This document shows, piece after piece, positions 58,205 through 64,000 of a stretch of DNA of 64,000 bases. Positions within the stretch are counted from its first letter, which is position 1, and each line of letters opens with the position of its first letter. The DNA lies in the NCBI GenBank assembly GCA_900074885.1, contig FJUW01000006.1:62001-126000 (forward strand), in the 5' to 3' direction. Below the pieces are notes generated by a model. The model made no database searches and was not told the origin of the DNA. It saw only the letters and a list, made by a program, of their open reading frames with translations. The translations under genes were made by a program, and so were the position numbers. The DNA is from Rhynchosporium graminicola (taxonomy: Eukaryota > Ascomycota > Leotiomycetes > Helotiales > Ploettnerulaceae).

Positions 58205-61200
58205 ATGGAGCCGAGCATCCAGCGCGCTCTGAATGACAAACTTTACGACAAACGGAAGGTTGGAGCTCTTGAGTAAGTATCCAACGTTCTCTGAAACACG
58301 CGGAAAGCTAACGTCAACCAGCCTCGAACGAGTAATTCGAGATCTTGCTGCAGCCAAAGAGTTCGACAGGATCAAGAAGATCATTCAGCAGCTCTGCAAC
58401 GACTATGCCTACGCCGTACACCAACCTCATGCCAGAAATGGCGGTCTCATCGGCTTGGCAGCTGCAGCAATTGCACTAGGACCGGTATGCCTGAAGTATA
58501 AAGTTATGCAGACTATGCAACTGACAGATTTCTAGGAACTTGCTCGGTATCTGGATGAGATTGTACCTCCTGTACTAGCTTGTTTTACAGATCAAGATGC
58601 ACGGGTCCGCTACTATGCATGTGAAAGCATGTACAATATTGCGAAGGTAGCAAAGGGTGAAGTGCTGCCCTACTTCAACGACATTTTTGATGCCTTGTGT
58701 AAGGTAAATTAGACCATCTTCTCTTGCTACCCTATACAGTATGGATGCTGATAGGCAAGTAGCTCGGTGCGGACTCTGAGCTATCTGTGAAGAACGGAGC
58801 AGAACTTCTGGACCGTCTTATCAAAGACATTGTGTCCGAATCTGCGGCAACTTATGTCTCGATTCTCCAGACATCGGAGGAATTCATGACCGAAACCGAC
58901 AAGGAGGCTATAGATGAGTCGGTGGACTTGCCTACAGCTTTTTCGCTAGCCCGATTCATTCCCCTTTTGAAGGAAAGAATCTATGTTATCAATCCATTCA
59001 CGAGGACATTCCTGGTGGGATGGATTACGTTGCTCGATTCTATACCTGATTTGGAACTGGTGTCGTATCTCCCCGACTTCTTAAGCGGTCTCTTCAAGTT
59101 CCTCAGTGATCCCAATCGAGATGTCCATGTTGCTACACAAGGAGCCCTGGAGAGATTTTTGAGCGAGATCAAGCGTATCTCTCGGATTAAGAAGGGAATT
59201 GCAGAAAGTCGAAAATCTAGAAGTGACGTCAAGAGGAAGCGCTCAGGTTCGATGGACAGCGAAAACTCGGTAGTTCCTGATGTCGGTGCAGAAGAGGACT
59301 CTGGAAGTGGCGACGAGAAGGAGGTCAGTAGCGATGACGATTGGGTTCCCGGGCAAGATGTCCAAGTGAACCACAAAGAGATTCTGGAAATGTTGACTGC
59401 CAACCTCGATTCTCCATTAGGTAAGTGACATAGATCGTTCGAGCTGGGGATCAACTGACAGAACGTAGAGGAAGATAGTCTGCTGGAATCGCTGAGATGG
59501 ATTGTTGAATTCCTTGATATATGTCCCGAAGAGGTGCTACCATTCGCCCCAAAGGTCCTCGCACACTTGCTACCGGCTATGGCCAGTGGAGTAGAGACAA
59601 TTCGATTGGCAGCTGCAAGAGTCAACTCGTCTCTGATGGATTATGTCGTTTCGCTCTCCGATGAAGGTGCTCCAGCAGACTCAAATTCGGGACCATCTAG
59701 AATACCTACCTCCGTTATGAGGGACAGTGTTGGACACGAGGGTAGAGATCCCTCAACGAATACCCGTGGATCACTTTCAAATTCTCGGGAATTCGACAGA
59801 CGAGAGTCTGAGGTGCAGACGCCCCCACCGCCCTACAAAGCCCCTACGACGCCTTCGCCAATCCAGCCTCAAGTTGATCTCGATTATGCGGCGGCTGTGA
59901 ACTCCTTGACTCTTCTCTTCTTGAACGACCATGAAGCCACGAGAGTTGCTGCGTTAACATGGCTCCTTATGCTGCATCGTAAAGCCCCGAGAAAAGTGCT
60001 TGCATTCAACGATGGCACCTTTCCAGCTCTTCTCAAGACTCTCTCTGATCCTGCGGAAGCGGTCGTGACGAGGGACCTTCAATTACTTTCCCAAATATCG
60101 AGAAATAGCGGAGACGACTACTTCACTGCATTTATGGAGAATCTTCTGCAGCTATTTTCTACGGACAGAAAATTGCTTGAAACGCGTGGGAACTTAATCA
60201 TTCGACAGCTCTGTGTCAGTCTTAGCGCTGAGAGGATCTATCGTACCCTTGCCGACTGTATCGAGAAGGAAGAGGATGTTGAATTTGCCAGCATTATGGT
60301 GCAAAACCTCAACAACAATCTCATCACTGCTCCTGAACTTGCTGAGCTTCGCAAAAGGCTCCGGAACCTCGAAACAAAGGTGAGAAAATTGCTTACTCTC
60401 TTACAATACCAGACTAAACTTTGAAGCAGGACGGCCAGACATTTTTCGTTGCTTTATTCAGGTCATGGTGCTATAATGCCGTTGCAACTTTCTCGCTATG
60501 TCTTCTTGCGCAGGCATATGAGCAAGCTTACAACCTCCTTCAGATATTGTAAGCTGAGAACTTTGGCGTTGATTACTAGAGCTTCATTGACTCAATGCAG
60601 TGCGGAACTCGAGATGACTGTCAATATGCTCATTCAGATTGACAAACTTGTTCAGCTTCTAGAATCTCCGGTTTTCACTTGTACGCCTTCCGTTCTTCTA
60701 TAGAAAGACCCTGCTTAATCTGTCTAGATCTTCGGCTTCAACTCCTGGAGCCCGAAAAACATCCTCACCTCTATAAATGCCTTTATGGCCTACTTATGCT
60801 CCTACCCCAATCATCAGCATTCGCAGCACTAAAAAATCGATTGAACAGTGTTAGTGCCATTGGCTACTTGCATATTGCACCTCGAGCGTACGTACCTCAA
60901 TCTCGTAATAACAGTGTGGTCGAGGCCATTTCCACCTTTCAATTTCATCAACGTCAGAAAAGTAGTGAAACTCATACACCATTGTTTAGCACGCCATCAA
61001 ATGCTAGCACGACAAGCTTTGATAGATCAAGTCGCCTGAAAGGTAGGGACGAGGGTGGAATTCGTTGGAATGAGCTGCTAGAAAAATTCAAAAGTGTCCA
61101 GGACAAAGCAAGAAGAGCGAAAAGAACAGGTGGGGACTTCGATGATGGATTGGGCATGATGTCGGATCCTCGAGCGGCAGAGGGCCTGGATGCAAAGGCA

Positions 61201-61347
61201 TTCAAGGACTTGGCGAGATTACAAGGACCGCCAATACCTGCCAAAGATATAGCGGCTCCGACAAATGCTCAGCCGGCAAACAAGACGAAGTCGAGTCTGG
61301 CAAAGTTTGGAAGGTTGGGAGGAGCAGTGGCTCGGCCAAAGAGATAA
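58205..61347 (+). CDS. VAC14: Vac14-type scaffold of the PI(3,5)P2 kinase complex
   Basis: Eight exons: 58205-58272, 58322-58484, 58536-58703, 58763-59420, 59469-60379, 60430-60548, 60601-60680, 60728-61347; about 928 aa. Vac14 is the HEAT-repeat scaffold that binds Fab1/PIKfyve and Fig4 at the vacuole and controls PI(3,5)P2. Signatures: [22 protein letters not shown] at the start, HEAT repeats ([40 protein letters not shown]), the conserved central [23 protein letters not shown] region and the C-terminal block [24 protein letters not shown], each listed approximately. The acceptor of intron 1 gives Asp at the junction. A 66-nt, stop-free segment (60892-60957) has GT..AG ends and could be an additional intron. 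The gene is convergent with the HAUS1-like gene, only 66 bp away. Confidence 0.93.
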
Positions 61348-61413
61348 GCAGGGAAGCTGCACTTTATCCTTCATTTCAGTTGTTATAACAGGCTTTCAAC
61401 GGAGATATGCTCT

Positions 61414-62301
61414 TCATGATCTAGTCTTCTTCGGACTCTCCCTTTCCACAAGACCCTCAAACATACTATCCCTTTGCAATGTCAACCCACGTAACTCGAG
61501 CCTGAGACCCTCCAATTCGAGCCTAGCAAGATCTATATCTTGCGGCAAGCCATGATAGCTCTTCACTTTTGCTTCCAAATCCTTCACCGTCTCCATCATT
61601 GCTTTGAACTTATCTTCCTCCAGCTTCACATCCTGTATAGTAATCTTCGAAGGCCCCGAACCAGTAGCTGTGGATCCCATCCTATCTCTCTGCTCTGGCA
61701 GCTTCGCAGACAAGGCTTTAGCCCTCCTTTGATAATCTATCGTCTGCTTCATCAAGTCCGACGAGGGCTGATATTCATCACTCTGTAGATCCTTGATAAG
61801 AGCATTGATATTATCCAGCTCGTTCATCAAATGTGCCTCTAAGACTGAAACTCGTTCACTGACTTGCTCCAAATCATATGCCGTAACCTGCAAATCTACG
61901 ATGCCGCGTCCTAATCTCTCGATAGTCGGGACGGGCTGGTTAAGGACCACACTCATCGCAGCCAAGGTATCAAGACTCGTCTGCCCTACTTTCGTCAAGT
62001 TATCCTCTAAAGAATGCAGGAGCTCGGTATGTGAATCGGCGTCTTCTTTCGCCTGCAAATCTTCCAGCGCTCTCGCTTCTACTCGAGCGATGAGATCACG
62101 TTCTTCATCTGCGGTGTCGTTGAGAGCTGCAAGGGCGAGGAGGGCTTTCAAAATGTCGTGGTTGCGCTCGTATGGTGGGGGGTTTTTGCCGGCGAATTTG
62201 GTGGAGAGCCAGGCGTCGATGTAATTCCAGTCCTTGGCGGCGGCTTGTTGAAGGCGCGCCACGGAGGGGGAGAAGATTGCTGAGGGGGAGAGGTGGGCCA
62301 T
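61414..62301 (-). CDS. HAUS1-like augmin coiled-coil protein
   Basis: Single exon, 295 aa, minus strand. Almost wholly alpha-helical with heptad-rich segments. The N-terminal pattern WNYIDAWLSTKF...PPYERNHDILKALLALAALND resembles the start of HAUS1, a subunit of the augmin complex that recruits gamma-tubulin to spindle microtubules and occurs in several filamentous fungi. The C-terminal half (LEEDKFKAMMETVKDLEAKV...LARLELEGLRLELRGL) is coiled coil. Assignment rests on the N-terminal pattern and length; another coiled-coil protein remains possible. The promoter region is shared with the divergent DnaJ gene (338 bp between ATGs). Confidence 0.6.
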   Translation of the reverse strand: MAHLSPSAIFSPSVARLQQAAAKDWNYIDAWLSTKFAGKNPPPYERNHDILKALLALAALNDTADEERDLIARVEARALEDLQAKEDADSHTELLHSLEDNLTKVGQTSLDTLAAMSVVLNQPVPTIERLGRGIVDLQVTAYDLEQVSERVSVLEAHLMNELDNINALIKDLQSDEYQPSSDLMKQTIDYQRRAKALSAKLPEQRDRMGSTATGSGPSKITIQDVKLEEDKFKAMMETVKDLEAKVKSYHGLPQDIDLARLELEGLRLELRGLTLQRDSMFEGLVERESPKKTRS

Positions 62302-62639
62302 TTCGAAGGGGATGGGGAGTTTGTGATGCTGTGTTGTTACCCGGAAACAGTACTTTATTGATTTACTTGATCGCGAGGTTCCCCTCAGCCTTGTCGGCTT
62401 CGCGAGTGGGTAGCTGTAGGGATCAGGACGCTAATAAACAATCCCTGTATTGAGTCGGAAAGGTGTCCAGAACCTCAATTCAGGACACCTTTCGTTGGTT
62501 CAGACATTTCCATTTCTTTCTCTTTTCAAGCCACTCTAAGACCAAGACTGAATTATCTCTGTTCCATCCATTGACTTGGGAAGTCGAACACCCACTTATT
62601 GCCTGCCCAATAGTACTCGGCACCTGCGACACTTTCAAG
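62302..62639. promoter_or_regulatory. Shared upstream region of the HAUS1-like and DnaJ/TPR genes
   Basis: 338 bp between divergent start codons. No distinct binding site was recognised. A longer in-frame start for the DnaJ gene at 62463 is disfavoured because 62640 begins a signal peptide. Confidence 0.45.
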
Positions 62640-64000
62640 ATGATCGTCAATATTTCGGCGTTCGCATTTGCGACGCTCTTATCCTCAAGCTCCCTCGTAC
62701 AAGCAATCTCATCGTCCGAAATCCCGCACGATACACCTATCTCCTCACTTCTCGCATCTGCAAATGCGCATCTGGCAAAGGGAGAGACCAATGATGCGCT
62801 GACTTACTACGATGTTGCCATTTCTCGGGATCCGCAGAACTACCTGACGTACTTCAAGCGCGGCGCGACATACCTCTCCTTAGGTCGAACTGTTCAGGCC
62901 ACCTCCGATTTCGACAAAGTTCTCTCCATCAAACCTGGCTTTGAGGGTGCGTTGGTCCAGCGAGCGAGGATAAAGGCCAAGAATGGCGAATGGGAGGCTG
63001 CGAAGCAGGACTACCTCTCACATGGTAAATCCGAAAACGATTTAGTGGAATTAGAGGAGTCCAAAGGCGCAGCTGCATTAGCAACTGCTGCCGAGAAGGC
63101 AGGAAATTGGGAGGAATGTGTCAGCCAGTCTGGGGCCGCGATCATGGTCGCAAGCAAGATGTTGTCACTTCGAAGAACGAGAGCCCATTGTCGTTTTGAG
63201 CGCGGAGAAGTTATGGAGGGAATGAGTGATTTGAAGCACATTCTGCAGATGCAGCCAGGCCAGACGGAACCTCATTTACAGATATCGGCGATCACATATT
63301 ATGCTTTGGCTGATCTGGAGCGCGGAATGGATCAACTGAGAAAGTGTCTCCATTCGGATCCCGATTCGAAGAAGTGTAAGAAGCTGTACAGGAGAGAAAA
63401 GACTTTAGACAAGCAATTGGCGCAAGTCAATAAGCACTTCGAGAAGAAACAATATGCGAGCTCTCTGAAAGTACTACTGCCTTCTGGTGAGGACGTTGGA
63501 TTGGTGCAGGATGTCAAGGATGATGTCAAGGAGCTGAGGGAGGCTGGCACAATCCCAGAACATGCTCCGAACGATCTTGTCGCCAGCTTGGTTGAGATGG
63601 TCTGTGAGGCTTATCACGAGGTTTGTGGCCCAGGGAATCAATAAGGGTATACAGCTAACAATCACAGTTGAAAAACTCCAAGAAATCCACTACTTGGTGC
63701 GACGAAGCACTCACCTACAATTCGAACTCTCTCTACGGTCTTTTCAACAAAGCCCGCCGCCACACCGAAGCGGAGAACTTTGAAGCCGCCATGCAAACCT
63801 TAAACCAAGCCAAAGAACACCATCCTTCCGCCCAGCAAGTAAATCAACTACTCCAGCAAGCGCAAATCGAGCTCAAGCGCAGCAAAACCAAAGATTACTA
63901 CAAAGTGCTCGGCGTCACTCGAGACTCGGACGAGTTACAGATTAAATCCGCCTATAGGAAATTGGTTAAAATCCACCACCCGGACAAAGCTCATAAAGCG
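62640..64000 (+). CDS. DNAJC3/P58IPK-type ER co-chaperone (TPR + J domain), 3' truncated by the window
   Basis: Exon 1 is 62640-63620; exon 2 is 63668 onward, running off the window. The encoded 438 residues begin with a signal peptide (MIVNISAFAFATLLSSSSLVQA). Tandem tetratricopeptide repeats follow (AHLAKGETNDALTYYDVAI; YFKRGATYLSLGRTVQATSD). A J domain near the end has DYYKVLGV and the HPD motif (KIHHPDK) that stimulates Hsp70 ATPase. This order is that of ER-lumenal DNAJC3/P58IPK, a BiP partner in the unfolded protein response. The 47-nt intron 63621-63667 has a GTTTGT donor and a CAG acceptor and restores frame. The C-terminus lies outside the window. Confidence 0.92.

Noticed and set aside
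1..64000. CRISPR array, bacterial operon or integrated phage
   Set aside because: There are no regular spacer-separated repeats, and all genes are spliced fungal genes.

Overview
The window is nuclear DNA of a filamentous ascomycete (Pezizomycotina). The evidence is the short GT..AG introns (about 50-100 nt) with CTAAC/CTGAC branch sites, fungal gene families such as SKN7, SLM1, LDB17, a fungal delta-8 sphingolipid desaturase and a STAND-type N-terminal domain, and a transposon block full of C-to-T/G-to-A damage typical of repeat-induced point mutation (RIP). A Leotiomycete (Helotiales) is my best guess, from protein resemblance only. There is no bacterial, operon or CRISPR content. Gene models were built by hand from splice signals and reading-frame continuity; exon phases were checked and add up.

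Layout. 0.7-2.6 kb: HAD/Swiss-Army-Knife RNA-repair-like protein (minus). 3.1-3.5 kb: a probably degenerate DUF167/YggU-type locus. 7.1-9.4 kb: SKN7 stress response regulator. 10.4-12.8 kb: eIF2B epsilon. 15.0-18.0 kb: a broken STAND/ankyrin-type gene (minus). 19.0-26.5 kb: a Tc1/mariner DNA transposon with 36-bp terminal inverted repeats, split inside its transposase by a Ty3/gypsy LTR retrotransposon; both are heavily RIP-mutated, and a 677-base N gap lies in the retroelement polymerase. 28.4-31.4 kb: SLM1 (TORC2/PI(4,5)P2 effector). 32.2-33.9 kb: LDB17/SPIN90 (Arp2/3 regulator). 33.9-40.5 kb: a long stretch with no supported gene. 40.5-42.9 kb: three-RRM SR/RGG protein with 11 exons, one of only 8 nt. 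44.0-45.5 kb: Cys-rich, Q-rich protein of unknown function. 45.9-46.5 kb (minus) and 46.7-49.4 kb (plus): divergent SRP14 and SGD1/NOM1. 49.7-51.5 kb: mitochondrial dihydrolipoamide dehydrogenase. 54.3-56.0 kb: sphingolipid delta-8 desaturase. 56.8-57.2 kb: a small two-exon Gly/Ser-rich gene. 58.2-61.3 kb: VAC14. 61.4-62.3 kb (minus): HAUS1-like coiled-coil protein. 62.6 kb to the window end: DNAJC3/P58IPK-type ER co-chaperone, cut by the end.

Most genes are single-copy housekeeping or signalling genes with no evident joint pathway; their adjacency is ordinary fungal gene order. SLM1, LDB17 and VAC14 share a theme (plasma-membrane phosphoinositides, endocytic actin, vacuolar PI(3,5)P2), but they are not clustered in a way that implies co-regulation. 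The most informative part is the nested, RIP-damaged transposon block and the pseudogene next to it.
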